Assembly: GCA_030053945.1 (NCBI GenBank)
Contig: JASGCW010000002.1
Location: forward strand, 114,245-178,244
DNA: 64,000 bases
Origin: Limnohabitans sp.
GTDB lineage: Bacteria > Bacteroidota > Bacteroidia > Flavobacteriales > Flavobacteriaceae
Direction of reading: 5' to 3'
Part shown: positions 44,668 to 54,877 of the stretch, one piece after another
Position numbering within the stretch: the first letter of the stretch is position 1
How the letters are laid out: the number at the start of each line of letters is the position of its first letter
The notes under the pieces: model-generated
The model's database searches: none
What the model was told of the DNA's origin: nothing
Seen by the model: the letters and a program-made list of their open reading frames with translations, nothing else
Made by a program: the position numbers and the translations under genes

Positions 44668-45960
44668 TCAAGAATTCATAATCGATTCAATTTCATCTGC
44701 TTCAATTGGAATGTTTCGCATCAAGTTAAATGCTTCTCCTTTTTCTTGTATAACCACATCATCTTCTAAGCGAATCCCGAAACCTTCTGCAGGAATATAA
44801 ATTCCTGGCTCTACTGTGAAAACCATATTGGCTTGCATAGGTTCGTGTAATAATCCGTAATCATGAGTGTCTAATCCCATATGATGAGAAGTGCCATGCA
44901 TAAAGTATTTCTTATAAGCTGGCCAATCAGGATTTTCATTCTGCACATCAGCTTTGTCTAATAAACCTAAACCTAATAATTCAGAGGTCATTATTTTACC
45001 AACTTCCACGTGGTATTGTTTCCAAAGTGTTCCTGGAACTAACATCTTAGTAGCTTCATTTTTTACATTCAATGCTGCATTATAAACAGCACGTTGTCTA
45101 TCGGTAAAACGACCTGAAACAGGAATCATACGAGTTAAGTCTGAAGAATAATTAGCATATTCAGCTCCTACATCAAGCAAGACTAAATCTCCAGCTTTAC
45201 ATTGTTGGTTGTTTTCTATATAATGAAGTACATTGGCATTATTTCCCGAAGCAATAATGGGAGTATATGCAAAACCTTTCGAACGATTACGTAAGAACTC
45301 GTGAGCTAATTCTGCTTCAATTTCATATTCCATTACGTTAGGTTTGACAAAAGATAGTAATCTTCTAAAACCTTTTTCGGTAATATTACATGCTTGTTGA
45401 ATTAAGTCAATTTCTTCACTTTCTTTTACAGCGCGTAAACGTTGTAAAATAGGATTTGATTTTTCTACTTTATGAGCAGGATAGTTTTCTTTCCACCATT
45501 TTACAAAACGAGCTTCACGAGTTTCGGTTTCAATGGAAGCGCGATAATGTTCGTTAGTGTTAATGTACATAGTATCTGCATATGCCATTATTTCTTTAAG
45601 CGTTTTATGAAAATCTTGCAGCCAAATAACCGTTTTAATACCAGAAACTTCAAAGGCTCTTTCTTTTGTTAATTTTTCACCTTCCCAAATAGCGATATGC
45701 TCATTGGTTTCTCTTAAAAATAGAATTTCTTTTAAGTGTTCATAAGGAGCATCAGGGAATAATAATAATACGCTTTCTTCTTGATCTACACCAGATAGAT
45801 AAAAAATATCTCTATGTTGAGCAAAAGGTAATGTACTATCTGCACTTACAGGATAAATATCATTTGAATTGAAAACCGCTACGCTGTTCGGTTTCATTTG
45901 TGAAGTGAATTTTTTTCTGTTTTTAATAAATAAATCGCGATCTATTTGATGGTATTTCAT
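44668..45960 (-). CDS. pepP: Xaa-Pro aminopeptidase (aminopeptidase P)
   Basis: This 430-residue pita-bread metalloenzyme removes N-terminal residues before proline. Metal ligands appear in VLLDVGAEYANYSSDLTR (two Asp), the His in MHGTSHHMGLDTHD, the Glu in TVEPGIY and the Glu in GFGIRLEDDVVIQ. The N-terminal creatinase-like domain opens with MKYHQIDRDLFIKNRKKF. Its last 113 bp are duplicated at 42192-42304. The acetyltransferase gene lies 9 nt upstream, suggesting co-transcription. Confidence 0.95.
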   Translation of the reverse strand: MKYHQIDRDLFIKNRKKFTSQMKPNSVAVFNSNDIYPVSADSTLPFAQHRDIFYLSGVDQEESVLLLFPDAPYEHLKEILFLRETNEHIAIWEGEKLTKERAFEVSGIKTVIWLQDFHKTLKEIMAYADTMYINTNEHYRASIETETREARFVKWWKENYPAHKVEKSNPILQRLRAVKESEEIDLIQQACNITEKGFRRLLSFVKPNVMEYEIEAELAHEFLRNRSKGFAYTPIIASGNNANVLHYIENNQQCKAGDLVLLDVGAEYANYSSDLTRMIPVSGRFTDRQRAVYNAALNVKNEATKMLVPGTLWKQYHVEVGKIMTSELLGLGLLDKADVQNENPDWPAYKKYFMHGTSHHMGLDTHDYGLLHEPMQANMVFTVEPGIYIPAEGFGIRLEDDVVIQEKGEAFNLMRNIPIEADEIESIMNS

Positions 45961-45969
45961 AATATTTTT

Positions 45970-46488
45970 TTATTGTTTTAAATTTAGATTGTATAATAAT
46001 TGTAGTTCTTCTTTTTTTATGATATCTCCTTCTAAAGTCATATTCAATCGTTCAAGTAACTGAATTGACCTTGAGTTGTTAGGTAAAGTAATTGCTTTTA
46101 TGGCTTCCAAATTTGTTTCCTTTTGAATTATTTTTATAATTTCTGTTGAAGCTTCAAAAGCAAATCCGTGTCCAGAATAGTCTTTTAAAAAAGCAAAACC
46201 TAAATCATAAAAATCAAAATTAGCTCTTTTTATTAAGGTAACAATACCTATAGGCTTATTGTTTTCTTTTTTGTTAACTACCCAATAAATGGTGTCTGGT
46301 GTATCGAGAATTTTACGGATATAATTGTTTGCATCATCAATATTGTTGATATTTCTGTCCCCAATATATCTTTTCCATTCATCGGAATTAAGTAACTCAA
46401 AAACAAAAGAATTGTGTTCTAGAGAAAATTTCTCAAGTAGCAATCTTTCAGTAGATGAGGTTTTCTGAATTAGTGTCTCTTTGATCAT
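45970..46488 (-). CDS. GNAT-family acetyltransferase (RimJ/RimL type)
   Basis: The 172 residues start with a strand pair (TERLLLEKFSLEHNSFVFEL, then LNSDEWKRYIGDRNI) and contain KPIGIVTLIKRANFDFYDLG, then FAFLKDYSGHGFAFEA in the acetyl-CoA site and TLPNNSRSIQLLERLNM near the end. These are typical of RimL-like enzymes acting on protein N-termini or small amines. The acceptor is unknown. It is followed by pepP after 9 nt. Confidence 0.9.
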   Translation of the reverse strand: MIKETLIQKTSSTERLLLEKFSLEHNSFVFELLNSDEWKRYIGDRNINNIDDANNYIRKILDTPDTIYWVVNKKENNKPIGIVTLIKRANFDFYDLGFAFLKDYSGHGFAFEASTEIIKIIQKETNLEAIKAITLPNNSRSIQLLERLNMTLEGDIIKKEELQLLYNLNLKQ

Positions 46489-46552
46489 TTTTTGATTGAT
46501 TTATAAGACAAAATAAGTTGAAATTGAATACAAAATTTCAAGCCAAAAGGCG

Positions 46553-47122
46553 CTATTTTATATTCTTCCTAATTCTGCTCATATGTCTATTTGAAATTCC
46601 AAGAAAAGAAGCGAGATAATGCAGAGGAACTTCTTTAAGTAAATGAGGCTCAGAGAGTAATAGTTTTTTATATCGTTCTTCTGGAGTCAAAGTGAGTAAG
46701 TCAATTCTATAGTCATCTATTAGACATATTTGACGCTCTATTAAATCATAATAAAAATTATTAAAATTAGAATTAGTGGCTAATAAGTTTTTAAAATCAT
46801 CTAATTTAATTACCCATAATTGAGTGTCAACTAAGGCTTTTATGCTTTTACGTGATGGTTCTTTCAATAAAAAACTTTTTAATGAAGTTGTAAAGGTATT
46901 TTTTAAAGAAAGATAGGTTGTTTTTTCTTCACCTTCAATAGTAATAGTATGATGTAAAATACCAGAAATCACAAAACAAAAGTAGGGACACAAATCTGCT
47001 TGCTGAACTAAAAATTGATTCTTTTTTAGCAGCAAAGGAGTAAAAAAAAATTCGAATTCGGACATATATTCCGAGAGCTCTTTTTTGTTTTCTAAAATTA
47101 AATTTTCGTTTTTTGTTGACAT
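46553..47122 (-). CDS. Crp/Fnr-family transcriptional regulator (second copy)
   Basis: About 189 residues from ATG 47122 (a TTG start at 47158 is possible but less likely). The cyclic-nucleotide-binding domain (QADLCPYFCFVISGILHHTI) is followed by an HTH (TPEERYKKLLLSEPHLLKEV, then LHYLASFLGISNRHMSRIRK) very like the one at 41359. They look like paralogues. It is divergent from the propeller-protein gene at 47233, which it could control. Confidence 0.88.
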   Translation of the reverse strand: MSTKNENLILENKKELSEYMSEFEFFFTPLLLKKNQFLVQQADLCPYFCFVISGILHHTITIEGEEKTTYLSLKNTFTTSLKSFLLKEPSRKSIKALVDTQLWVIKLDDFKNLLATNSNFNNFYYDLIERQICLIDDYRIDLLTLTPEERYKKLLLSEPHLLKEVPLHYLASFLGISNRHMSRIRKNIK

Positions 47123-47181
47123 AGCTGAATTCAAAAATACTAAAACATTTTTAACCAAAAAGGTGTTATGTTAACTCTCTT

Positions 47182-47213
47182 TTTGTTAAAATTAATAATT
47201 TCAATTACTTTTA
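47182..47213 (+). promoter_or_regulatory. Promoter of the Asp-box protein gene
   Basis: TTTG at 47182-47185, a 20-nt spacer and TActTTTA at 47206-47213. The last base differs from the -7 consensus. Confidence 0.5.
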
Positions 47214-47232
47214 AAGTTTAAAAACCACTGTG

Positions 47233-49860
47233 ATGAAAAAACTTTTTTCCTTTGTTTTATTATTTTTTGCCAGTTTAGTTGTAGCGCAAGAAGATTTTTT
47301 TCAATCTATTGAATTTAAAAATATTGGGCCTACAATTATGAGTGGACGTGTTGTAGATTTAGCTGTGAATCCAGAAAATCCTGCTGAATTTTATGCTGCT
47401 TATGCTTCGGGTGGTTTATGGTACACAAGCAATAATGGAAACTCTTTTGTGCCAGTTATGGATAACTCGCCAACATTAAATTGTGGTACAGTTGCTGTAG
47501 ATTGGAGGTCTGGAACGATTTGGGTAGGTACTGGGGAAGTAAATGCATCTCGTTCTTCATACTCAGGGATAGGTGTTTTAAAATCTATAGATAAAGGTAA
47601 AACTTGGGAAAATATTGGCTTGAAAGATTCTCATCATATTAGTCAGATATTGGTTAATCCAAATAATATAAACGAAATAGTAGTAGGTGTAGTAGGACAT
47701 TTATATACACCTAATGAAGAAAGAGGTGTTTTTAAAAGTTTTGATGGGGGTAAAACTTGGAAAAAATCTTTATTTATAAATACTGAATCAGGGATAATAG
47801 ATGTAGTAGTCGCACCTGATAATTTTAATATTCAATATGCTTCAGTATGGCAAGAGAACAGAAAAGCATGGAATTTTAAAGGCAACGGAATTGCATCAGC
47901 CGTATATAAAAGTACAGATGCGGGTTCTACATGGGAGTGTATTACAGACAAAGCAAATGGTTTTCCGCATAATGAAGGTGTAGGAAGAATAGGATTAGCC
48001 ATTTTTAATGAAAACATTATTTATGCTGTAGTGGATAATCAAAATAAAAGGCCAGAAGTAAAAACAGAAAAACCTTTAGATGCAAATATGGCTTTATTTC
48101 AGACAAATGTTATAGGTTGTGAGTTGTATAAGTCTGAAGATGGTGGAAAAAATTGGAAAAGAACTCATGAAAATTTTCTAGATGATTTGTATTACTCGTA
48201 TGGATATTATTTTGGTACTATTGCTGTTGATGCAAAAAATAGTGAACGAGTTTATATAGCAGGTGTCCCTTTGTTATTTTCTGAAGATGGAGGGAAAAAA
48301 TTTGGAAAAATTAGTGGAGAAAATGTTCATTCTGATCATCACGTGATTTGGGTAAATCCCAAAAATCCCAATCATATTATAAACGGTAATGATGGAGGAG
48401 TTAATATTACATATGATAATGGGCAAAATTGGTTTAAATGTAACAATCAGGCTGTTGGTCAGTTTTATTCTATAAATGTAGATGAACAAGAACCTTATAA
48501 TGTTTATGGAGGAATGCAAGATAATGGCGTATGGGTGGGACCTAGTAATTATAAACACAGTCTGGATTGGCAAGATGACGGAAAATATCCATATGAATTT
48601 TTAATTTGGGGTGATGGAATGCAGGTTCAAATTGATAAACGAAATCCTAATATTGTAATAGCTGGTTCTCAATTTGGCAATTATGTTAGAATAAATAGAA
48701 CGAAGAAAACAAAGAAAGAAATAACTCCAAGAGCAAAAAAAGAAAGCAAGCCTTACCGTTACAATTGGCAAACACCTATTTTACTTTCAAGCCATAATCA
48801 GGATATTTTATATATAGGTTCCAATTTTTTACATCGTTCAATGGATCAAGGAGATACCTGGGAAGTTATTTCACCTGATTTAACTCAAGGCACAAAAGAA
48901 GGAAATGTAGCTTTTGGGACGATAACTACCATATCAGAAAGTCCGCTTCAATTTGGTTTGCTTTATACAGGTAGTGATGACGGATTAATTTATGTTTCAA
49001 AAGATGGTGGAGCTACCTGGAGTAAAATTTCAAACCCTCAAACTTCAAGTTTACCTCAAAATTTTTGGATATCTAGAGTAGTGGCTTCTTCTCACAAAAA
49101 AGAAAGAGTTTATGTGACTTTAAATGGCTATCGAAATGATGATTTTACCCCTATGGTATTCGTTTCAGAAGATTATGGGCAAAATTGGAAAAATATTGGA
49201 AAATCTTTGCCTGCTTCTCCCGTCAATGTAATTTTAGAGGATCCTAAGAATGAGAATTTATTATTTATAGGTACAGATAATAATTTATTTGTTTCGATAG
49301 ATAAAGGTGTAACGTGGCAAGAATTTTCAAATGGAATCCCTAATGTGGCTATACACGATTTAGTAATACAAAAGAAAGAAAATGATTTAGTTGTAGGAAC
49401 TCATGGACGCTCTATTTACAAAGCTAATATTTCGAATATTCAAAAACTTAACAACGAGGTATTAGAAAAAGAATTGTATATTTATGATTGTAAACCGATA
49501 GTTAAAGAAGGTTTTTGGGGAAATAGAAGAAATACTTGGGAAAAACCTTTTGAGCCTAAAATAGAATTCTGGTTTTATAGCAATGATCAAAAAGAGGTGC
49601 AAATAGAAATTATAAATCCCATTGGACAAAAAATATATCAAAAGACAATAACTGCTCAAAAAGGGTTAAATAAAATAGAATATGATTTGACTCTTAGTCA
49701 AGAAACGGTTGAAAAATGGAAAACTAAAGAACCTAAATTAGAATTCAAAACAGCTAAAAATGACAAAGTTTATTTACCTGTCTCAAAATATAAATTGAAA
49801 GTGATAGATAATAAAAAGATTGTTGAAAAAGAATTTGCAGTTGAAGAATCAAAGAAATAA
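47233..49860 (+). CDS. Secreted Asp-box/VPS10-type beta-propeller protein
   Basis: The signal peptide is MKKLFSFVLLFFASLVVAQ. At least ten Asp-box repeats (S-x-D-x-G-x-T/N-W) are seen, such as SIDKGKTW, SFDGGKTW, STDAGSTW, SEDGGKNW, SMDQGDTW, SKDGGATW and SEDYGQNW. This indicates one or two large beta-propellers, as in sortilin-like VPS10 or BNR proteins. The C-terminal 130 residues form a separate beta domain (VQIEIINPIGQKIYQKTITA). The 876-residue length is typical for the Bacteroidetes family, whose function is not established. ATG 47233 is preferred over GTG 47230. Confidence 0.9.
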   Translation: MKKLFSFVLLFFASLVVAQEDFFQSIEFKNIGPTIMSGRVVDLAVNPENPAEFYAAYASGGLWYTSNNGNSFVPVMDNSPTLNCGTVAVDWRSGTIWVGTGEVNASRSSYSGIGVLKSIDKGKTWENIGLKDSHHISQILVNPNNINEIVVGVVGHLYTPNEERGVFKSFDGGKTWKKSLFINTESGIIDVVVAPDNFNIQYASVWQENRKAWNFKGNGIASAVYKSTDAGSTWECITDKANGFPHNEGVGRIGLAIFNENIIYAVVDNQNKRPEVKTEKPLDANMALFQTNVIGCELYKSEDGGKNWKRTHENFLDDLYYSYGYYFGTIAVDAKNSERVYIAGVPLLFSEDGGKKFGKISGENVHSDHHVIWVNPKNPNHIINGNDGGVNITYDNGQNWFKCNNQAVGQFYSINVDEQEPYNVYGGMQDNGVWVGPSNYKHSLDWQDDGKYPYEFLIWGDGMQVQIDKRNPNIVIAGSQFGNYVRINRTKKTKKEITPRAKKESKPYRYNWQTPILLSSHNQDILYIGSNFLHRSMDQGDTWEVISPDLTQGTKEGNVAFGTITTISESPLQFGLLYTGSDDGLIYVSKDGGATWSKISNPQTSSLPQNFWISRVVASSHKKERVYVTLNGYRNDDFTPMVFVSEDYGQNWKNIGKSLPASPVNVILEDPKNENLLFIGTDNNLFVSIDKGVTWQEFSNGIPNVAIHDLVIQKKENDLVVGTHGRSIYKANISNIQKLNNEVLEKELYIYDCKPIVKEGFWGNRRNTWEKPFEPKIEFWFYSNDQKEVQIEIINPIGQKIYQKTITAQKGLNKIEYDLTLSQETVEKWKTKEPKLEFKTAKNDKVYLPVSKYKLKVIDNKKIVEKEFAVEESKK

Positions 49861-49870
49861 AATTAAGGAT

Positions 49871-50755
49871 ATGAAAGTTTTAAAAATAATTTATACTCTA
49901 ACGATTACATTGGTCTTGTTTTCTTGTTCAAAAAATGAGGAGCAAGCATCATTAGTTACGCCAGTAGCAAGCCCTAATTTAATTATTAAATTCAAATTTG
50001 ATCCAACTCAAGAACGATTAAATAATCTCGGGCAACCATCTGTAGTAGCATCAGGAAATGCGGCTCAATCTCCCATTTTTAACTCTATTAGTTCTCATTA
50101 TCTTGAATTTGCACCTACAGCTACCACACAATTAGGACAAGGAACAATTTTATATCATGCTCCCGAAACAACAGCAGGAGGAACAAATGCCATTGATTTT
50201 AGTAAATCAAAAATTGTAGCCGAAGGTGAAACTTTTTTGTCAATACCAATTAAAAATATTACTCCAGGAAATTACCAATGGGTACGCTGTTCACTTTTAT
50301 ATCAAAATTATAAAATTAATGTTTTAAGTTCAGGGGTTGAATACCCAGGAACATTGGCAAGTTTTGTTGGTTTTAGAACTTATATTGGAACTCATGCAAT
50401 AGGTAATTATTCATTTCCTGTAAATGCCAATCGTGATCAAGGTTATTGGGCATTTGGATTGAATACAGTAAATTATTCCACTTCAGGACAAGCACCAGCT
50501 GGAGCTACAACTGTTCCAAATCCTATTGCTTCAACTTCGCCAATCCCTACAGGTTCTTGTGTGGTTACAGGAAAATTCGCTACTAATTTAGTTATAACTG
50601 GCAATGAAACTAAAGATGTTATTGTGACCCTATCACTATCAATAAATAAAAGTTTTGAATGGCGTGAAATCAACGCAGATGGTAAATATGAACCTTCAAT
50701 AGGAGAAAATGTTGTAGATATGGGACTAAGAGGATTAATACCTACTTATAATTAA
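49871..50755 (+). CDS. Lipoprotein of unknown function
   Basis: The start MKVLKIIYTLTITLVLFSCSK is a lipoprotein signal with lipobox LFSC. The chosen ATG is 10 nt after the propeller gene stop; a longer frame would overlap that gene. The mature protein (about 275 residues) starts with LIIKFKFDPTQERLNNLGQP, a beta-rich, uncharged sequence, and ends EWREINADGKYEPSIGENVV. No domain is recognised. It may be co-transcribed with the propeller gene. Confidence 0.75.
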   Translation: MKVLKIIYTLTITLVLFSCSKNEEQASLVTPVASPNLIIKFKFDPTQERLNNLGQPSVVASGNAAQSPIFNSISSHYLEFAPTATTQLGQGTILYHAPETTAGGTNAIDFSKSKIVAEGETFLSIPIKNITPGNYQWVRCSLLYQNYKINVLSSGVEYPGTLASFVGFRTYIGTHAIGNYSFPVNANRDQGYWAFGLNTVNYSTSGQAPAGATTVPNPIASTSPIPTGSCVVTGKFATNLVITGNETKDVIVTLSLSINKSFEWREINADGKYEPSIGENVVDMGLRGLIPTYN

Positions 50756-50802
50756 TTTAAAAAATTTCCTTTTTAAATTGATTATAAATAACAATTGTTT
50801 AG

Positions 50803-50833
50803 TTGTACATACACTCAAATTGATTTATTTTTG
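50803..50833 (+). promoter_or_regulatory. sdh operon promoter (TTG-N20-TAttTTTG)
   Basis: TTG at 50803-50805, a 20-nt spacer and TAttTTTG at 50826-50833. The sdhC ATG follows 38 nt later. Confidence 0.7.
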
Positions 50834-50871
50834 CTTGAATTTTTTTAATACTATACAATCAAACTAATATT

Positions 50872-51696
50872 ATGGCAAAATCTGCACTTTTAAAGTCATC
50901 TTTAGCAAAAAAGTACTGGATGGCTCTTACAGGTTTATTTTTATGCTTGTTTTTATCGGGTCACTTGGCAGGAAACTTACAGTTGTTGGTTCCTGACAAT
51001 TCATTAAATTTTAATAAATATGCATTGTTTATGACCACTAATCCAGCAGTAAAATTACTTTCTTACTTAACTTACATTTCCATTATTTTTCACGCTATCG
51101 ATGGAATTATGTTGGCTTTTCAAAACAAAGCTGCTCGTCCAGTTGCATATGCAATGAACTCTCCTCAAAAAAGTAGTTCTTGGTCGTCAAGAAATATGGC
51201 TGTTTTAGGAACAGTGATTTTAGTTTTTATTGCTACTCATATGGTTAATTTTTGGGCAAAAATGCATTTTTCTGAAATGCCTTTACAAAAAGTAGCTATT
51301 GAAGTTCAGCCTAATATGAAGCAAGATTTCTATCTTACTACAGATGGAGGATATATTCCAGCACAAGATCCTAATTATGTGATCAAGAATAAAACAGAAA
51401 TTTACGACAAGACTGCAAATGTGAAAATCAAAGAAGGCTATAAAGACTTATATAAAATCACTATCGAGTTTTTTAAAGATCCTCAATATGGTTTAGTTTT
51501 TACAATACTTTATGTGTTATCAATGGTTGTTTTAGCATTCCATTTATTACATGGATTCCAAAGTGCTTTTCAATCTATGGGATTGAATAACCCTAAATAT
51601 ACACCAGCAATAAAAAATTTCGGTAAAGCATTTGCAATCATTGTACCTGTTTTATTTGCAGTTATTCCAGTTTACATTCACTTTATTTTAAAATAA
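50872..51696 (+). CDS. sdhC: Succinate dehydrogenase/fumarate reductase cytochrome b subunit
   Basis: The membrane anchor has 274 residues and five hydrophobic helices of the diheme b558 class used by Bacteroidetes. Candidate heme-ligand histidines lie in LFLSGHLAGN (His31), IIFHAIDGI, IATHMVNFW and LAFHLLHGF. It passes electrons between menaquinone and the flavoprotein SdhA. First gene of the operon, followed by sdhA after 18 nt. Confidence 0.95.
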   Translation: MAKSALLKSSLAKKYWMALTGLFLCLFLSGHLAGNLQLLVPDNSLNFNKYALFMTTNPAVKLLSYLTYISIIFHAIDGIMLAFQNKAARPVAYAMNSPQKSSSWSSRNMAVLGTVILVFIATHMVNFWAKMHFSEMPLQKVAIEVQPNMKQDFYLTTDGGYIPAQDPNYVIKNKTEIYDKTANVKIKEGYKDLYKITIEFFKDPQYGLVFTILYVLSMVVLAFHLLHGFQSAFQSMGLNNPKYTPAIKNFGKAFAIIVPVLFAVIPVYIHFILK

Positions 51697-51714
51697 ATCA
51701 ACTCAATATATAAT

Positions 51715-53724
51715 ATGAAGTTAGATTCTAAAATACCAGAAGGGTACATTTCAGAGAAATGGACTAATCATAAAAATCATTTGAAACTTGTAGCACCTAA
51801 TAATCGTCCAAAAATTGACGTTATTGTTGTAGGTACAGGTTTAGCTGGAGCTTCAGCTGCGGCATCTTTAGGCGAAATGGGATATAATGTAAAAGCATTT
51901 TGTTTTCAAGATTCTCCACGTCGTGCACACTCTATTGCTGCGCAAGGTGGTGTAAATGCAGCAAAAAATTATCAAAATGACGGTGACTCAGTTTACCGTT
52001 TATTTTACGATACTATAAAAGGTGGTGACTACCGTGCTCGTGAAGCTAACGTGCATCGTTTAGCAGAGGTATCAGGTAATATCATCGACCAATGTGTGGC
52101 TCAAGGTGTTCCTTTTGCTCGTGAGTACGGAGGGATGTTAGATAACCGTTCTTTTGGTGGTACGCAAGTACAACGTACTTTCTATGCAGCTGGACAAACA
52201 GGACAGCAACTACTATTAGGAGCGTATTCAGCTTTGTCTCGTCAAATTGGTTTAGGACGTGTTAAAATGTACAACCGTCACGAAATGCTTGATATTGTAA
52301 AAGTAGATGGTAAAGCACGCGGAATTATTGCTCGTAATTTGATTACAGGTGAAATAGAAAGACATTCGGCTCATGCAGTAATTATTGCTTCTGGTGGTTA
52401 CGGAAATGTTTATTTCTTGTCAACAAATGCAATGGGAAGTAATGTAACGGCGGCTTGGAAAATTCACAAGCAAGGAGCTTTATTTGCTAACCCGTGTTAT
52501 GTACAAATTCACCCAACATGTATTCCTGTTCACGGAACAAATCAGTCTAAATTAACATTAATGTCTGAATCGTTACGTAACTCTGGTCGTATTTGGGTAC
52601 CAAAGAAAAAAGAAGATGCAGAAGCAATTCGTGCTGGCAAATTAAAACCAACACAAATTGCTGAAGAAGATAGAGATTATTACTTAGAAAGAAGATACCC
52701 TGCTTTTGGTAACTTAGTACCTCGTGACGTGGCATCACGTGCGGCTAAAGAGCGTTGTGATGCGGGTTACGGTATCGAAGCTAATGATACTAACGAAGGA
52801 GTTTACTTAGATTTCGCTTCAGAAGTTATTGCTAAAGGTAAACAAGCAGCATATGCTAAAGGTAACCACAATCCTACCGATGCAGAAGTTACAGCACTAG
52901 GTAAAGCTTGGTTAGAAGAAAAATATGGTAACTTGTTTACGATGTACCAAAAAATTACAGACGAGAATCCATATGAGACTCCAATGAAAATTTATCCGGC
53001 AGTTCACTATACGATGGGTGGTGTTTGGGTTGATTATAACTTACAATCAACAATTCCTGGTTGTTTCGTTGCTGGTGAAGCAAACTTCTCTGACCATGGA
53101 GCTAACCGTTTAGGAGCTTCTGCTTTAATGCAAGGTTTAGCAGATGGTTATTTTGTATTGCCTTACACCGTTTCAAACTATTTAGCAGATGAAATTCGTA
53201 CTGGTAAAATATCTATTGATTTACCCGAATTTGCCGAAGCTGAACATAGAGTAAAAGAACAAATCAACTCTTTCTTGAATAACAATGGTTCTAAATCGGT
53301 TGATTATTTCCACAAAAAATTAGGATTAATTATGTGGAATAAAGTAGGTATGGGAAGAAATGCTCAAGGATTAACTGAAGCTATTGCTGAAATTGATGCC
53401 TTACGTAAAGAATTTTATGCTGATGTTTTTGTACCAGGTTCTGCAAATGAGATGAATCCAGAGTTAGAAAAAGCATTACGTGTTGCCGATTTTATGGAGT
53501 TAGGTCAACTAATGGCAATGGATGCTTTACAACGTAATGAGTCTTGTGGTGGTCACTTCCGTGAAGAATATCAAGATGCTGAAGGAGAAACCAAGAGAGA
53601 TGATGTTAATTTTTCATTCGTAGGTGCTTGGGAATATCAAGGTTCAGACATCAACAAAGAAGTACTACATAAAGAAGAATTGAAATACGAGTACATTAAA
53701 ATTGCAGATCGTAATTATAAGTAA
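51715..53724 (+). CDS. sdhA: Succinate dehydrogenase/fumarate reductase flavoprotein subunit
   Basis: This 669-residue catalytic subunit has the FAD motif [16 protein letters not shown] and the covalent FAD His in [14 protein letters not shown]. Also present are the active-site regions HPTCIPV and [20 protein letters not shown]. It oxidises succinate or reduces fumarate at the inner membrane. Arg codons are largely CGT, a sign of high expression. The next 1.65 kb up to sdhB is occupied by two unrelated genes with different codon use. Confidence 0.97.
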   Translation: MKLDSKIPEGYISEKWTNHKNHLKLVAPNNRPKIDVIVVGTGLAGASAAASLGEMGYNVKAFCFQDSPRRAHSIAAQGGVNAAKNYQNDGDSVYRLFYDTIKGGDYRAREANVHRLAEVSGNIIDQCVAQGVPFAREYGGMLDNRSFGGTQVQRTFYAAGQTGQQLLLGAYSALSRQIGLGRVKMYNRHEMLDIVKVDGKARGIIARNLITGEIERHSAHAVIIASGGYGNVYFLSTNAMGSNVTAAWKIHKQGALFANPCYVQIHPTCIPVHGTNQSKLTLMSESLRNSGRIWVPKKKEDAEAIRAGKLKPTQIAEEDRDYYLERRYPAFGNLVPRDVASRAAKERCDAGYGIEANDTNEGVYLDFASEVIAKGKQAAYAKGNHNPTDAEVTALGKAWLEEKYGNLFTMYQKITDENPYETPMKIYPAVHYTMGGVWVDYNLQSTIPGCFVAGEANFSDHGANRLGASALMQGLADGYFVLPYTVSNYLADEIRTGKISIDLPEFAEAEHRVKEQINSFLNNNGSKSVDYFHKKLGLIMWNKVGMGRNAQGLTEAIAEIDALRKEFYADVFVPGSANEMNPELEKALRVADFMELGQLMAMDALQRNESCGGHFREEYQDAEGETKRDDVNFSFVGAWEYQGSDINKEVLHKEELKYEYIKIADRNYK

Positions 53725-53740
53725 TTAGGCAATACTCTCT

Positions 53741-54877
53741 ATGTATAAAGAAAGATTAGTCATTAAAAATTTTGGACCAATTAAATCGGTTGATTTACAA
53801 TTGGGCAAGATGACTATTCTTATTGGTGAACAAGCAACAGGTAAAAGTACTATAGCCAAAGTTTTGGCTATTTGCAGATATTTTTCTTATATAGTTGATT
53901 GCAGTTTGGATCAAAATGAAGATTCTTTTATTTCAGGTTTAAGATACTGGGATATAGATACATATTATAATTCTGAATCATATATTAATTATGAATGTAA
54001 GGATTATAATTTTGAAGCAAAAAATTGTATTTCTAAAATTATACCCACATCAGTTAGGTTTAAAGATTTACTTAGTGAACTTGATAGAATTAAACTTTCA
54101 AAAAAGAGTTCAGAAGATAAAGAAAAATCGGAATGGTCAAATTGGACTCCAGATGAAAACTTTTTTAGATTAAATGTTAAAAAAGTTATGGACAATCCTT
54201 TTTTTATACCAACTGAAAGGGGATTACAGTCAGTGTTTTCATTAGGTAGAAATATTAATAATTTAGGAGATTCTTTATTAGAACAATTAAGTCAATTAAG
54301 TCGAATTGTTAAAGGATTTAATGCTGAATTAAAAATAAGTTCTTTGGATTTATTTTATAAAAATGACAATGGTTTAGGGTATACTAAAAAGAAGAATGAA
54401 AATGATTTTTATACTCTTCATAATGGAGCTAGTGGTTATCAATCTGTAATTCCAATAGAACTTGTAGTTTATTTTTATAGCAAAATTGAAAGAAGAAATC
54501 GTACTTTTATCATAGAAGAACCAGAATTGAATCTTTTTCCAAAAACTCAAAAGAAATTGATGGAGTTTTTTGTTGAAAATATAAATTTAAATGGTCATTC
54601 CTTTTTGTTGCCTACACATAGTCCTTATTTTTTATCGTCTGTAAATGATTTAGTTTTAGCAAATAAAAAGGGGATTAATTCTAAAAATGAGGTAGAAGCT
54701 ATTGGTTTGAGAGAATCTTTCTGGTTAAATCCAAATGATTTATCAGTTTATCAGTTAAAGGATGGTGAAGCTTTTGATATTGTTAATAGAGAAACGAATT
54801 TAATAGGTCAAAACATTATTGATGATGTATCTGATGAAATGAATGAAATTTTTGAAAATTTGTTAGATATTGAATAA
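53741..54877 (+). CDS. OLD/AAA_15-like ATPase inserted in the sdh operon
   Basis: This 378-residue ATPase starts with MYKERLVIKNFGPIKSVDLQ. Walker A is GEQATGKST (residues 29-37). A signature-like ASGYQS follows, then Walker B TFIIEE near residues 255-260 and H-loop PTHSPYFL. It lacks a TOPRIM nuclease, so it differs from OLD proteins. It starts 16 nt after sdhA and its stop directly abuts the next ATG. Arg codons are mostly AGA/AGG, unlike sdhA. A defence-type role with the next gene is inferred. Confidence 0.85.
   Translation: MYKERLVIKNFGPIKSVDLQLGKMTILIGEQATGKSTIAKVLAICRYFSYIVDCSLDQNEDSFISGLRYWDIDTYYNSESYINYECKDYNFEAKNCISKIIPTSVRFKDLLSELDRIKLSKKSSEDKEKSEWSNWTPDENFFRLNVKKVMDNPFFIPTERGLQSVFSLGRNINNLGDSLLEQLSQLSRIVKGFNAELKISSLDLFYKNDNGLGYTKKKNENDFYTLHNGASGYQSVIPIELVVYFYSKIERRNRTFIIEEPELNLFPKTQKKLMEFFVENINLNGHSFLLPTHSPYFLSSVNDLVLANKKGINSKNEVEAIGLRESFWLNPNDLSVYQLKDGEAFDIVNRETNLIGQNIIDDVSDEMNEIFENLLDIE

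Noticed and set aside
41359..47122. Segmental duplication of Crp/Fnr gene plus pepP
   Set aside because: The order differs: the left Crp-type gene lies on the other side of the pepP remnant than the right one, so a single block duplication does not fit.
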